NCBI GenBank assembly: GCA_016722515.1
Contig: JADKJE010000007.1
Location: 1-60,062 of the forward strand
Reading direction: 5' to 3'
From: Alphaproteobacteria bacterium
GTDB taxonomy: Bacteria > Pseudomonadota > Alphaproteobacteria > Rickettsiales > JADKJE01
DNA length: 60,062 bases
The notes under the pieces are model-generated. The model worked only from the letters and a program-made list of their open reading frames with translations, had not been told where the DNA came from and did no database searches. Positions within the stretch are counted from its first letter, which is position 1, and each line of letters begins with the position of its first letter. The translations under genes and the position numbers were made by a program. Shown piece after piece: positions 10,100-19,477 of this stretch.

Positions 10100-13000
10100 T
10101 AACGGTAAAATACAAGACAAATCCTTTTAAGAACTACGTTGTCAGCGAAGTTTGTTTTTGTGAACAGAGTTTACAGGATGTATTAAAACCTTTTATGCAA
10201 GGTTCTGAGTTTCAACACCCTACGGTAGTTAGAGTTGATACGGTTCCAGTTTTGCGTAAAGATTGGAACACCAAACTGTCTGACAACTCTGTTGTTGAAA
10301 TTACCCCTGTCGTTGGGGCACCTTTGGCGACTGTTCTTTTGGTTGCTAATGTTGTAATGCTTGTAGGCAGCGTAGCCTTCACAGCCTATGGTGTCTACAA
10401 AGCTCGCAAAGCTATGCAGGCTTTTAGGGCTGGCCAGGGTCAAGCCGAAGCGAGTCCGTTTTTCTCCATTGACGGCAAGTCAAATAGAGCAAACTTGAAC
10501 AACCCTGTTGAAGTTGGTTACGGCAGAAACAGAATGTGGCCAAGCTACATAACTCGCCCTTACAGAACTTTTAAGGATGATAGGTTGCACGGTTGGGACG
10601 GTACAGGTTTTGTAAAGAACTTAAACTACACCCAAATTTTCTGCATTGGTCAAGGTGCTTATGACATCCATTGTGTCAAGATTGGCGATACCCCTATTGA
10701 AACTTTTAGAGGTGTTACTTATGAAATTGTACCGCCTGGAGAATCTTCAAAATCCTTAGCTCATATTGTTTACGTTCAACCGGATTTCAAAGAGATTTCC
10801 ATAACAAGTTCAAGTTCTACAGATTTGTTTTTAATGACTCCGGCAGGAGTCGCTTCAAACAGGTTTGAAATTGATGTAGAATTTCCAACAGACGGAGAGT
10901 TTACAATTGCTGTATTACTGTGGGAAGTAGACATAAATTCAGGCTCTATCATATCAGAAGATCCTTTGTTGCAAGTTCTACACAGACCTTATCATGTTTA
11001 CATTGACGGAACCCCCAGTTACGCAGAATCAAATCCTCCTGCACATAGACATACGTTTTCTTTTGTTGTTGGTGATAGCACCAAACGTTACAAATTGAAG
11101 ATTGAAAATACCGCAACAGGTCAAACTTTCAAAATACTGGAAATTAGATCTTTTTTCAATCCGAAAACACCAATCGGTTATGCTGACAAAACATTGCTTA
11201 TTGTAAACTACTTCTTAATTGGAAGTTTGGAAAAAGACATTGATGATAAGGTTAATGTAATTGCTACAAGAAAACTTGAAGTTGTGTCCTATTCTGGATC
11301 TAACAAGTTAATTGTGGTGCAGCCGACACGGTCTATGCCTTGGGCGTTTAGAGACGCTTTGATTAACAAGGTTTACGGCGGAGGTCTTGACGATTCGTTT
11401 TTAGACATTGAAACGTTAATGGAACTAGATCAAGAGTTTAGCAGATCTGGTTTGACGTTTGACAACGTGTTTAATCAGAACTCCACCGTTGAAGATGTTT
11501 GCAAAGTAATAACAGCGGCAGGTAGATGTTCAATGGCCTACAACGGCTCCAGGCTGACATTGGTTAGAGATTCCTGCAAAGGTCCGGCAGAAGCAATGTT
11601 TTCTTGCGAGAACATTTTGGAAGGCTCTTTCTCATGGTCTTCTGAAATGTTTGATCCGGTAGAGCCGGATTGCATTGAAGCAAGCTACGTTGAGACAGAA
11701 ACTGGTCAACAAAACACTGTAATTTTCACACCGGAAAATTCTCCAAGCAACAATGTTCAAAAAGTGTCAATTGTTGGAGTAAACAAAACAACAGCTTGGC
11801 GAGAAGCTGCCAACAAAATGAGAAGGCTGCAACTTGTTAGAGACACTTTCAAATTCAAAACAGGAATGGAAGGGTATATACCAAGCATAGGATCTGTCGC
11901 AATTCTGTCGTCAGAAATGCTTGGTATGGGCTACTCCGGATACGTTGTTAATTTCGTAGATGGGTTTGTAACACTGTCGAGATACGTTTCTGTGGCCACA
12001 GGTTCTGTCATAGCTAAAATGGTTTTTAGAAGAGACGATGGTTCGGTGTGTGGACCTTTCAACATTTCGAGCGCATCTGGATTTGATTCTAACGGATTGT
12101 GCAATGTTGTTAAGCTCGAAACCTCTGCCGATTTTGGTATTGATTTTTCAAGAACCAACAAAGAGCCTGTTCATTTTGTGTGCTGGCCTGGGAATTTGGA
12201 TGCTCCCAAAGACACAAAGATTCAAATTGAAAGCGTAACGCCTTCCGACGATGGTGTTATTGAAATAAGCGCAAGCAATTACAACGCTAAGGTGTATGAG
12301 TTTGATAACAACGAACCTCCAGAAGATGAATACGCCCAACTAGATCCTATTGGGGAAATTCCGCAAATAAGTTGGGTTGAAGTCAGTTCTGTAAAAACCC
12401 CAAAAACCGACGAGGGTTTGCCTTATACAAGGCTTGTTTGGGGTAGTGTTTACGGAGCTACCAAATACCAAGTATCTAAAAGACCGTCACAAGCAGGCCC
12501 TAAAACACTGCTTTGGGAAGGTATTGAAACTTTTGTCGAGTTGGCTTTAGAAGCCGCTACTGATATTTATTTGCAAGTTGACGTTTTCAACGGGGCTGTT
12601 GCTGGTGTTGGATACCTAACCTGCTTGGATCTTGTACGGCCAATAAGCTCGACTGAGATTAAAACCAACTCAATCAGTTACGATTTCGATAACAATGGGG
12701 TTGTTGTAAGCTGGGATGGTGTTTTAGGGGTTAAGCATTACGAGGTTAGAGTTGTTGAAAGATTCACCCCTTTCACAGCATCGCCTTGGTACGTTTCAAA
12801 TGCGTCAAGTTTCAAATACACAAAAGCTCAGTTCAAAATAGACTTTGGTAAAATTTCAACAAGCATGACAAGTCTGTCTTTTGATGTTGAGATTAGAGCA
12901 GTATTTGAGTCTTCAACTTCTCAAACAGCATCAATTGTGCTTATTATTGAAAGCGCCAAATCTGCCGAAAGTTTCAACATTGTCCAAGATCCTCAGCTTG

Positions 13001-13632
13001 TTATAGATAACTCGGTTTCCAGGCATAGAACGCTAACCTGGAAAGATCCGGCTTATCAAGTTCCTGGAACTGTATACAACATTCACATGGAAACTTATAT
13101 ATCCGGTTACGATCCTGCAACATTTACACCTAAACCTTGGAACAAAATTGTAAGCACTGAAACCTGTTCGGTGTCTACTAACAAATCTGTTGGTAGAGTT
13201 GAGTTGTCAGATATTGATATTCAGTACCTGCCAATTTCTTATGGTGGCGCTCCGTTGGATTCAGAAGGTAATCACCCTGTTTACGGTCCCGGTTGCATGG
13301 CGGATGTAAAAACATCTGGTGGTGACTCTGCTTTGATGAATCCTGGCGAATTGCAGAGCAACACTTTGTTTATCTACAATCCGGAAGATCCGGATAGCGG
13401 TTATTGGCATCCTTTGATAAAGTTTGGCACTAACCAAGTTGACGGAATTATATGGGTTGCAAAAGCAACACAATCTTACCTTACAGGCAAGAAGTTCTCA
13501 ATTTTGTACCCTATAACCAGTGAGGATTCGGCAAGCGGTAGTGACTATAGAGTCAAGGGCGCTGTAATTGCTGACAACGGTTGGTTTGATTCATCAACAG
13601 TTAGTTTGGTCAGCTTTGACGTAGACCATTAA
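10096..13632 (+). CDS. TipJ/host-specificity-like tail tip protein
   Basis: 1178 residues, the largest intact gene. It follows the NlpC/P60 gene with a GTGA overlap, the place of lambda J. The N-terminus contains a hydrophobic segment (about residues 80-105) and then the D-G-K-S-N and N-P-V-E-V-G-Y-G signature seen in TipJ-like proteins near residues 125-142; the last third is beta-rich and looks like fibronectin-type repeats. It should form the central tip and contact the host receptor. The gene ends tail-to-tail with the polymerase gene, sharing 3 bases, and its terminator lies inside that gene. A truncated second copy starts at 59377. Confidence 0.88.
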   Translation: MITVKYKTNPFKNYVVSEVCFCEQSLQDVLKPFMQGSEFQHPTVVRVDTVPVLRKDWNTKLSDNSVVEITPVVGAPLATVLLVANVVMLVGSVAFTAYGVYKARKAMQAFRAGQGQAEASPFFSIDGKSNRANLNNPVEVGYGRNRMWPSYITRPYRTFKDDRLHGWDGTGFVKNLNYTQIFCIGQGAYDIHCVKIGDTPIETFRGVTYEIVPPGESSKSLAHIVYVQPDFKEISITSSSSTDLFLMTPAGVASNRFEIDVEFPTDGEFTIAVLLWEVDINSGSIISEDPLLQVLHRPYHVYIDGTPSYAESNPPAHRHTFSFVVGDSTKRYKLKIENTATGQTFKILEIRSFFNPKTPIGYADKTLLIVNYFLIGSLEKDIDDKVNVIATRKLEVVSYSGSNKLIVVQPTRSMPWAFRDALINKVYGGGLDDSFLDIETLMELDQEFSRSGLTFDNVFNQNSTVEDVCKVITAAGRCSMAYNGSRLTLVRDSCKGPAEAMFSCENILEGSFSWSSEMFDPVEPDCIEASYVETETGQQNTVIFTPENSPSNNVQKVSIVGVNKTTAWREAANKMRRLQLVRDTFKFKTGMEGYIPSIGSVAILSSEMLGMGYSGYVVNFVDGFVTLSRYVSVATGSVIAKMVFRRDDGSVCGPFNISSASGFDSNGLCNVVKLETSADFGIDFSRTNKEPVHFVCWPGNLDAPKDTKIQIESVTPSDDGVIEISASNYNAKVYEFDNNEPPEDEYAQLDPIGEIPQISWVEVSSVKTPKTDEGLPYTRLVWGSVYGATKYQVSKRPSQAGPKTLLWEGIETFVELALEAATDIYLQVDVFNGAVAGVGYLTCLDLVRPISSTEIKTNSISYDFDNNGVVVSWDGVLGVKHYEVRVVERFTPFTASPWYVSNASSFKYTKAQFKIDFGKISTSMTSLSFDVEIRAVFESSTSQTASIVLIIESAKSAESFNIVQDPQLVIDNSVSRHRTLTWKDPAYQVPGTVYNIHMETYISGYDPATFTPKPWNKIVSTETCSVSTNKSVGRVELSDIDIQYLPISYGGAPLDSEGNHPVYGPGCMADVKTSGGDSALMNPGELQSNTLFIYNPEDPDSGYWHPLIKFGTNQVDGIIWVAKATQSYLTGKKFSILYPITSEDSASGSDYRVKGAVIADNGWFDSSTVSLVSFDVDH

Positions 13633-15644
13633 AACAGAGATAGCTTCTTAGCTTTAGGTCTTTGATAGTATCCGCAGTCGAATAACAATTCGACTGCTTT
13701 TTCTATGTACCAGTCATAGTCAAGGTCTTCCGGCAAGGTGTCTGGCAAGTCCATCAAGGGCTTGGCACCGTCACTGGTCGGCACCTTGTTGCCTGACAGG
13801 ACGTAGGAGATGCACCCAGGCTCACCCTTGGCGTAGTACCAGCGCACGACCTTCCCCAGGTAAACGCCGTCCTTGTGGCCACCTCCCTTGACGTTCTTGA
13901 CCGAGACGAAGCGGTGGATGTCGGTGCATTCCTTGATAGTCTGATCCACAGGCTTACCGTTGACAATGAATTGCAAGACTGCATCAACGCAAACCAATGT
14001 TTCAGGATTCTTGGACAAGATAGAGTTAAGGGCCGATCCCCTTTCAGAGAACGTGCCTTTGGTCTTGCAGCCAAGTTGTTCGTCAAGGAATCTAGCGTCT
14101 TTGTCACCGCCTTCAACCTTGATTGCGATGTAGGAGTTTACGTCTCGGCTGTAGACAGCTTTGTAACGGCTTTCTTCCGTCTTAAAGCAGGTCTGGTTTT
14201 CCCACTCGGCAATAACCGCTCTAACTTCTTCATGCCTGGACTTGTGATACTTGGAAATGATACCGTCAGTGTTTCCGCTAACAACATCAATTCCAATGTC
14301 AGTCAGCATTTCGATAAGCATAAGCAAGCAAAGCTGACCAGTGATTGTAACTTGCAGCATCAAGTCTGGTGCGTACAGTCTTGAGTATTTGTTTCCGAAC
14401 TTGCCGAAGCTACCGTTAATAACAATCTTTAGCGAGTTAGCTTTCTTCTTATCAGTCTTCTTGGCTTGGATTCGCGTTTGTACAATGGTTTCATAAACCC
14501 GAAGGAAGGCTTCCCCAAGGTGAGATGGACATAGCTTCTGATTAAGAATTGTGATTGGATAATACGAGACAACGTCATTATCAACAACAATAATCTCATC
14601 TGTGGCCACATGAGAAACACAACTTTCGGTTGAGTGCAGCCCACCCATTCCCAGCTTGTAAACACTATTGCCGAGCTTAACAGATAAGTCGTCAAGCTCG
14701 GCTGGCATTATTGGCGAACCGTTCTTGTCTAGTTCAAATCTTGCGTTTGCAATAGTTTGCAAAATCTTATTCAGTTCTTGTGAACGGAACTTTACAAACT
14801 CAGGAACTTTGTATTGCAGAATAGCGTCTTCTGCCAAAGCCGATTTGCTTGGGTACCTGCCCAACACCTTTTGCAATTCGCTGCAAATAACAGTCTCGGC
14901 CAACTGAGCATCCGACTTGGACCTAAGATCCACGTTGTAAGTCGTACTCATTTCGCTACGCAGCTTTATTTCTGGATATAACTCATCCTTCAAAAGCTCG
15001 GTGTTGGACAAGTCATTGCAGCAATAATTCTTAATGCCAATCTGATCTTCGTAAGACAAGAAAGCGTCTGGTTCTATGGGAAGATCCTGCATTCGTTTGC
15101 AGTGAAGTCTTCCGGCATACAGCTTCAAAGAACCATCCAAAGGTGCAACTTCAATCAAGTCAATGTGATTAAGGTTTGGAATTTCAACCTTGTACTTGTG
15201 CTTGAACGCCAACAAAGTTTGACCTTCTTTGATTATGAAGTCAGACGCTTCTTTAAGCTGCTGGCAGGTTGCACCTTTCAAAGCCAATTGAATGATTGGC
15301 ATATCGTACTTAATGCCGTTGAAGCTGACCAGACAAGCTCTGTTTAGAATCCAGTGCAGTTTGTCAATGTTCAAGGTGCAATAGTCTGACTGCTCAAACT
15401 CAACAATCTTGCCAGTTTTAGCGCATTTGAAAGCAACGTAAAAGAAGTTCTGGTAACACTCTACGTCGAACACGAAAGTACTACCATACGGCGTTTGCAA
15501 AAGTTCTTCGTCAGTCATGTATTCAACAACGGACAAAGCTCTATCCAGCTTTTGCAATGAAGGAAAACCAGCAAAGGCTTTCTTCGCTGGCTTCCTTTTA
15601 AGATCCCTGGGATCAACTTTTAGCGCCGTATCAAACAAGTCCAT
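13629..15644 (-). CDS. Family-B-type DNA polymerase with 3'-5' exonuclease
   Basis: 671 residues. Exonuclease motifs: Exo I D-V-E (60-62), Exo II F-N-G-I-K-Y-D (108-114), Exo III Y-x3-D (207-211). Polymerase motifs: A as D-V-V-S-Y-Y-P (357-363), B as K-I-V-I-N-G-S-F-G (406-414), and C as N-T-D-G (458-461), where the usual form is D-T-D-S. It should be the replicative polymerase of the phage, next to a clamp-like protein and a helicase on the same strand; its start touches the stop of the clamp gene. It is shorter than most family-B enzymes (about 800 or more). The asparagine in motif C is unusual and worth comparing with relatives. Confidence 0.88.
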   Translation of the reverse strand: MDLFDTALKVDPRDLKRKPAKKAFAGFPSLQKLDRALSVVEYMTDEELLQTPYGSTFVFDVECYQNFFYVAFKCAKTGKIVEFEQSDYCTLNIDKLHWILNRACLVSFNGIKYDMPIIQLALKGATCQQLKEASDFIIKEGQTLLAFKHKYKVEIPNLNHIDLIEVAPLDGSLKLYAGRLHCKRMQDLPIEPDAFLSYEDQIGIKNYCCNDLSNTELLKDELYPEIKLRSEMSTTYNVDLRSKSDAQLAETVICSELQKVLGRYPSKSALAEDAILQYKVPEFVKFRSQELNKILQTIANARFELDKNGSPIMPAELDDLSVKLGNSVYKLGMGGLHSTESCVSHVATDEIIVVDNDVVSYYPITILNQKLCPSHLGEAFLRVYETIVQTRIQAKKTDKKKANSLKIVINGSFGKFGNKYSRLYAPDLMLQVTITGQLCLLMLIEMLTDIGIDVVSGNTDGIISKYHKSRHEEVRAVIAEWENQTCFKTEESRYKAVYSRDVNSYIAIKVEGGDKDARFLDEQLGCKTKGTFSERGSALNSILSKNPETLVCVDAVLQFIVNGKPVDQTIKECTDIHRFVSVKNVKGGGHKDGVYLGKVVRWYYAKGEPGCISYVLSGNKVPTSDGAKPLMDLPDTLPEDLDYDWYIEKAVELLFDCGYYQRPKAKKLSLF
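13674..13702 (+). terminator. Intrinsic terminator of the late operon, inside the polymerase gene
   Basis: A perfect 10-bp stem (GCAGTCGAAT with ATTCGACTGC), a 4-base loop and a run of five T. In the plus direction it is a textbook intrinsic terminator about 40 bases after the stop of the tip gene. On the other strand the same bases encode residues near the C-terminus of the DNA polymerase. Confidence 0.88.
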
Positions 15645-16606
15645 TATGCAATCTTTCCAAGACGTGCACGGCCTTCAATTCCATCACCTGCCCAAGAGAC
15701 ATAACCATTTTCAAATCTCAAGGCTGTTGCATTTGCTTCAATTAGTTTGACAGAAGCGTAAAGCCAATACCAGTTTCCAACCAAGCCTTCAACATCGGCC
15801 TTGGCCCCTCGATTGTCTGAGGATGAACAGACGTATCCATCCCTTATGTAGAAGGTTGTCTTTTCTTGCCCAACTTTGCCGAAAGGTTTTATGTCCTTGA
15901 CAGCTTTGAAAAACCCTGGCAAGATTCCGTCAGGTAAATTGGCAGACTTGCCAATCTTTGCAACTGATTCCCATTTGGTGTAAATCGGTGGGCAGGACAA
16001 ATACCTACCACCGCTAAAAACGGCAATGAAGCGATCTTCACGAATGGCTAGGTAGTCAGGGTCTTCACCAATTGCAACAATCGCTTCCGCAGCTTCCAAA
16101 GGAATTTGCATTTCGATTGAAGGATCTAAAGCAATGGAACAGAACGCAGCAGTGTGGCCACAGCTTGCGTACATCTTTCCTTGTCTTACCAGAATTGACG
16201 CTTGCCAAGGAAAGTTATCATCAACGGTTGTGAAAGGAAGCAACTTCTTCAAGTTGTTTACTAGTCCAACACCACCCATTACAGGCTGGCCGCTAAAGTC
16301 AGGCATTGGAAACTCATCCGTTGTGCAAGGGATTGTAACCGAGAAGCCTTTTCCCTGGAAGAACAAATCCCCATTTGTTAACTGTGTTGCTGCAAACTCA
16401 TCGCCAAACCGCTTAACACCTTGCTCAAGCAATGTGCCATTTGGCGTGCAAGTTAAAGGGATTCCTACAGGCGCGGCCATAGCCAAAACACCATCATAGG
16501 CAATAGCATAGCCCTGGGTAATCCGAACGTGCTCCAGAACTGGATTCAGCTTGTTGCGCTTATCAATCGCAGGAGATAGAAAGTGCATCACTTCTGTAAG
16601 TTTCAT
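15644..16606 (-). CDS. Sliding-clamp-like protein (DNA polymerase III beta-like)
   Basis: 320 residues from the ATG at 16606 (M-K-L-T-E-V). Length, beta-rich pattern and the direct junction with the polymerase gene suggest a processivity clamp. The opening residues, the F-P-x-P-D-F stretch near residue 98 and the general layout resemble phage beta-clamp-like proteins, but I see no decisive motif. If correct, it tethers the polymerase to DNA. An alternative is an unrelated polymerase accessory protein. A TGTGGCCACA site at 16153 is read as C-G-H here. Confidence 0.6.
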   Translation of the reverse strand: MKLTEVMHFLSPAIDKRNKLNPVLEHVRITQGYAIAYDGVLAMAAPVGIPLTCTPNGTLLEQGVKRFGDEFAATQLTNGDLFFQGKGFSVTIPCTTDEFPMPDFSGQPVMGGVGLVNNLKKLLPFTTVDDNFPWQASILVRQGKMYASCGHTAAFCSIALDPSIEMQIPLEAAEAIVAIGEDPDYLAIREDRFIAVFSGGRYLSCPPIYTKWESVAKIGKSANLPDGILPGFFKAVKDIKPFGKVGQEKTTFYIRDGYVCSSSDNRGAKADVEGLVGNWYWLYASVKLIEANATALRFENGYVSWAGDGIEGRARLGKIA

Positions 16607-16614
16607 GTTAGCCC

Positions 16615-16824
16615 TCAGAACGGTAAGTTGTCCCATTTACTACAGCCAATTACAGCTACAGATACGGGAATTTGAAGTCCGTTTTCTTTGCAGATTGAAT
16701 CGTTGCGAACTGACAAGCAGTTTGAGCAACATCGCCAGCCGTGCTCTTTTACAAGTTTTACTTGCGCCGTGTATTGCTCGTAAGACTCTGTTCTGCAAGC
16801 ATCAGAAATGTTAGGCAAACTCAT
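16615..16824 (-). CDS. Small cysteine-rich protein
   Basis: 69 residues with a C-C-x2-C-x7-C pattern in the middle, which could bind zinc. Its ATG lies 14 bases inside the end of the helicase gene and its stop is 8 bases before the clamp gene, so it belongs to the same transcription unit. I do not recognise the family. Confidence 0.6.
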   Translation of the reverse strand: MSLPNISDACRTESYEQYTAQVKLVKEHGWRCCSNCLSVRNDSICKENGLQIPVSVAVIGCSKWDNLPF

Positions 16825-18415
16825 AGTCTATAACCCTCGGCTTGTCAAGGTTGACATGAACCTTAATTCTGACAGGTGTTGCAAGGTAAGGCGTTGCTGT
16901 GGTTGCCATTTCAGCAGAGCTTGGAAACTCAACCTGTGTACGTCTTTGCCACCAACGCTTTGCGTTGACTTTTGCAAAGCCTTCGTGCGCGACACAGACG
17001 TACTCAGAGAAGGTGCGGAAGCCATTGCAGCAAACATAGTCAACTCTTAGGCTTGGCGGCTTATCTCTTTTTCGATGGACAGAATAAAGTATCTGGTTGA
17101 CATCGAAGACTTCGACAATCGGACCTTCGGGCGGTCCCGCGATCAACTGAGCTTCGCTGGCCACCTGCCGTAGGTCGTTCTGGCTTGGCGGGAACTCAGC
17201 CCCACAAGATGAACAGATTGACGCCCTGGTGTGGTTGTAGGCCATGCAGGTAGGGCAGACCTTGACAGGGCAAGCTCCAGGCTCGTCCTTCTTCTTGGCC
17301 TTCATTGATGGCAAGACAGGGTCGTTGATCGGTCCCAGGCGCTGAGTGTTCCTGGCGAAGTCCAAGACAAGACAGTTAGCCTTGCCGGGGAACGGTCTGG
17401 TGCCACGGCCAAGCATTTGCACCCACAAGGAAGCCGATCTTGTTGGCCGTAAAATGCCAAGCAAGTCAATCTCTGGATAGTCAAACCCTGTGGTCAATAC
17501 GTTGTTGTTTACGACAGCACGGTATTTGCCGTCCATGAAGTCAGCCAAGACCACGTCTCGGTTCTTCATGTTGCCTGTGACCACAGCACAAGAAATGTTG
17601 TACCGCTTCAACTCGTCAGCAATGTGTTCTGCGTGCTTGATTCCAGACGAGAACAAAAGCCAATGGTTTCTGTCTTGGCCTAACGTAACCAATTCACGCA
17701 CGGCGGCTGCGGTAATGTCTGAGCGATCAACAGCGGCTTGCAATTCCTTTTCGGAATACTCACCACCGCGAATGGTAACGCCTTCTGCCGAAAGCTCGGT
17801 GTTGGTTTGCTTAGGGATCAAGCGGCAAAGGTAGCCTTCCGAAAGCAGCCTGTTGAAATCGTCTTTTCCAGTCAGATCATAGCAGCGGTCGGTAAAGATT
17901 CCACCAAGGGTCAAATCACCAAGACCGTGACGGTAAGGTGTGGCTGTGAATCCAATCACTTTCATGTAAGGATTAAGCGCCAACCCTTGTTCAAGAAAGG
18001 TGCGGTACATTGTGGTTTCTTTTTGAGATACCAAATGGCATTCATCAATAAGCACAATGTCAACCGGGAAAAACAGGTTAGGCTTTTTGGCCACAGATTG
18101 AATACCTGCAAATGTAATTGGTCGGCCTGTTTCCTTACGGCCAACACCGTCTGAGTAAATACCGATAGGCGCTGTAGGCCAATTGGAAACCAGTTTCGCG
18201 GCGTTCTGCTTAATCAGTTCTTCGCGGTGCGTAAGCATCAAAACCCTTGTGCCTGGGTAATGCTGCAAGGCTTCCTTAACAAAGATTGCAATTACAACCG
18301 ACTTACCTGTTCCTGTAGGCAAGGCTTCAATTGGATTGCCAGTATTGCCAGCCGTGTAATACTCGAAAATGGCGTTTACCGCTTCACGCTGGTACCATCG
18401 AGATTCAAAGCTCAT
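16811..18415 (-). CDS. SF2 DNA helicase with zinc ribbon
   Basis: 534 residues. Walker A P-T-G-T-G-K-S (33-39), DECH box (124-127), T-A-T-P motif III (157-160) and motif VI around L-G-R-G-T-R-P (335-341) define a superfamily-2 helicase of the type found in phage replication modules. A four-cysteine zinc ribbon follows (Cys387, 390, 401, 404). I chose the ATG at 18415 because it overlaps the stop of the upstream nuclease gene (ATGA). It probably unwinds DNA during replication or recombination together with the nuclease and the Sak4-like ATPase. Confidence 0.9.
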   Translation of the reverse strand: MSFESRWYQREAVNAIFEYYTAGNTGNPIEALPTGTGKSVVIAIFVKEALQHYPGTRVLMLTHREELIKQNAAKLVSNWPTAPIGIYSDGVGRKETGRPITFAGIQSVAKKPNLFFPVDIVLIDECHLVSQKETTMYRTFLEQGLALNPYMKVIGFTATPYRHGLGDLTLGGIFTDRCYDLTGKDDFNRLLSEGYLCRLIPKQTNTELSAEGVTIRGGEYSEKELQAAVDRSDITAAAVRELVTLGQDRNHWLLFSSGIKHAEHIADELKRYNISCAVVTGNMKNRDVVLADFMDGKYRAVVNNNVLTTGFDYPEIDLLGILRPTRSASLWVQMLGRGTRPFPGKANCLVLDFARNTQRLGPINDPVLPSMKAKKKDEPGACPVKVCPTCMAYNHTRASICSSCGAEFPPSQNDLRQVASEAQLIAGPPEGPIVEVFDVNQILYSVHRKRDKPPSLRVDYVCCNGFRTFSEYVCVAHEGFAKVNAKRWWQRRTQVEFPSSAEMATTATPYLATPVRIKVHVNLDKPRVIDYEFA

Positions 18416-19308
18416 CGGAACATACTCGAAAGGATGTAGGTTTCGCAAGCTGCGAACTGTTCTTCGGCTGTTAGAATCTTATTCTTGTGGCCACACCACC
18501 AAACCCCGTTGTCACAAACCAAAACGTGTTGGCAAGACCGACAAGTTTTCATTATCGGTTGGTTCTCATGGCAGACAGAGTAAGCGTCACACCACTTGCA
18601 GGTTTGGTAAAGCGGTGAAGCGGAGCACTTTGTAGGCGCTGCAACAGCCGATACTACAGTGGTTGCCCTTGCTTCGTAAAGCCCCGCATTGATCCTGTCT
18701 GCTCTTATGATTTCCAAATGGATTTCATCGTTGTCTTTGCAGACTGCACAATACAAAGCAAAGCTAAGGTTGTGCTTGGCCATGTACTGTTGGCATTGAA
18801 CATAGTGCTCATGCTTCGACGTTTGCACGCCATCTTTTACTAGCTTTAGGAAGGTCTTTAGGCTGAAAGTCTTGAACTCCAGAAGACCCCATTCGTTAGG
18901 CACTTCTGGACAGCCGAAAATCATACCGTCTAACGAGCCGCCGTAATGCCCACCAGCACCAGAAATACGGATCTGCTTACCGTTGTCAAGGTGAACTGTG
19001 TGAAAGCCAGCAGCACGAACCAAGGCAATCCAACGAGCTTCTTCCAGGTGTCCGCGATTGAAAAGCCTGAGCATTCTTGCATCAAACTTTTTCCAGAAAG
19101 CCCACCGCCATGATAGCCACAGAAAGCGGGTGCATTCTCGACCGATCAGCGAAGCCCCGAGATGCTTGCGTGGGTGCTTCTCCTGCTCAGGTTCAAATGC
19201 ATCGCCAATTTCTTTAACAGCTTCCCCCAATAGACCACGGTACTTAGCTCCGCCGTCAAGTTCAAGGGCTGCGTTGATTAGTGCTTTTGATTGTGTTGCA
19301 AGTTCCAT
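18412..19308 (-). CDS. Cas4/AddB-like PD-(D/E)XK exonuclease
   Basis: 298 residues. The nuclease motif is seen as L-D-G (Asp127) followed by L-L-E-F-K-T (Glu144, Lys146). A single early cysteine (Cys59) and a later C-x2-C-x5-C cluster match the iron-sulphur-cluster pattern of Cas4 and AddB nucleases. It is probably a recombination exonuclease that makes 3' single strands for the Sak4-like recombinase. The C-terminus adds another cysteine/histidine-rich segment. The start at 19308 lies only 4 bases from the tRNA 3' end. A TGTGGCCACA site is at 18486. Confidence 0.85.
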   Translation of the reverse strand: MELATQSKALINAALELDGGAKYRGLLGEAVKEIGDAFEPEQEKHPRKHLGASLIGRECTRFLWLSWRWAFWKKFDARMLRLFNRGHLEEARWIALVRAAGFHTVHLDNGKQIRISGAGGHYGGSLDGMIFGCPEVPNEWGLLEFKTFSLKTFLKLVKDGVQTSKHEHYVQCQQYMAKHNLSFALYCAVCKDNDEIHLEIIRADRINAGLYEARATTVVSAVAAPTKCSASPLYQTCKWCDAYSVCHENQPIMKTCRSCQHVLVCDNGVWWCGHKNKILTAEEQFAACETYILSSMFR

Positions 19309-19311
19309 ATA

Positions 19312-19391
19312 GCAGGGGTGTGGACTCGAACCACACGCTCGGCAACGTGGTATTACCCACCTCGTCAGTCTTTCCACTTGACTCACCCTGC
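19312..19391 (-). tRNA. tRNA-like gene, possibly tRNA-Tyr(GUA), odd anticodon arm
   Basis: The minus strand gives an acceptor GCAGGGT/CCCCTGC (6 of 7 pairs), a D arm AGTC/GACT, a long variable region and a clear T arm TGTGG-TTCGAGT-CCACA, 80 bases in all, as in class II tRNAs. The anticodon arm folds as ACGAGGT/ACCACGT with one A-A mismatch and loop GGGTAAT, which would place GTA as the anticodon (Tyr). The near-universal U at position 33 is a G, so the gene may be degenerate or carry a sequence error. No CCA is encoded. Confidence 0.55.
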
Positions 19392-19400
19392 AAAGACAAA

Positions 19401-19473
19401 TGCCAACAGCAGGACTCGAACCTGCGACCTACTGATTACAAATCAGTTGCTCTACCGACTGAGCTACTTGTGC
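19401..19473 (-). tRNA. tRNA-Thr(UGU)-like, acceptor stem poorly paired
   Basis: The minus strand has a classical D arm GCTC/GAGC, anticodon arm ACTGA-TTTGTAA-TCAGT with anticodon TGT (Thr) and T arm GCAGG-TTCGAGT-CCTGC. The 3' acceptor strand TGTTGGC does not pair with the expected 5' strand GCACAAG, although GCCAAAA eight bases further upstream would pair at 6 of 7 positions. This is either a sequence error or a tRNA with an eight-base insertion at the acceptor/D junction. Confidence 0.7.
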
Positions 19474-19477
19474 GTTT

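Larger units (their letters stand above)
1..10786. repeat. First copy of the contig-end overlap
   Basis: This segment matches 48785-60062 from its first base. The offset is 48784 at the start, about 48855 at position 7344 and about 49285 at position 9226, so the two copies differ in length by internal indels. Roughly the first 4.5-5.4 kb is full of one- and two-base indels that break every gene. From about 5.4 kb onward most frames are open. The likely explanation is an assembly that ran past its starting point on a circularly permuted or terminally redundant phage genome, with poorly polished ends. Differences in the tape measure and the tail fibre are real allelic differences, not errors. 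Confidence 0.9.
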
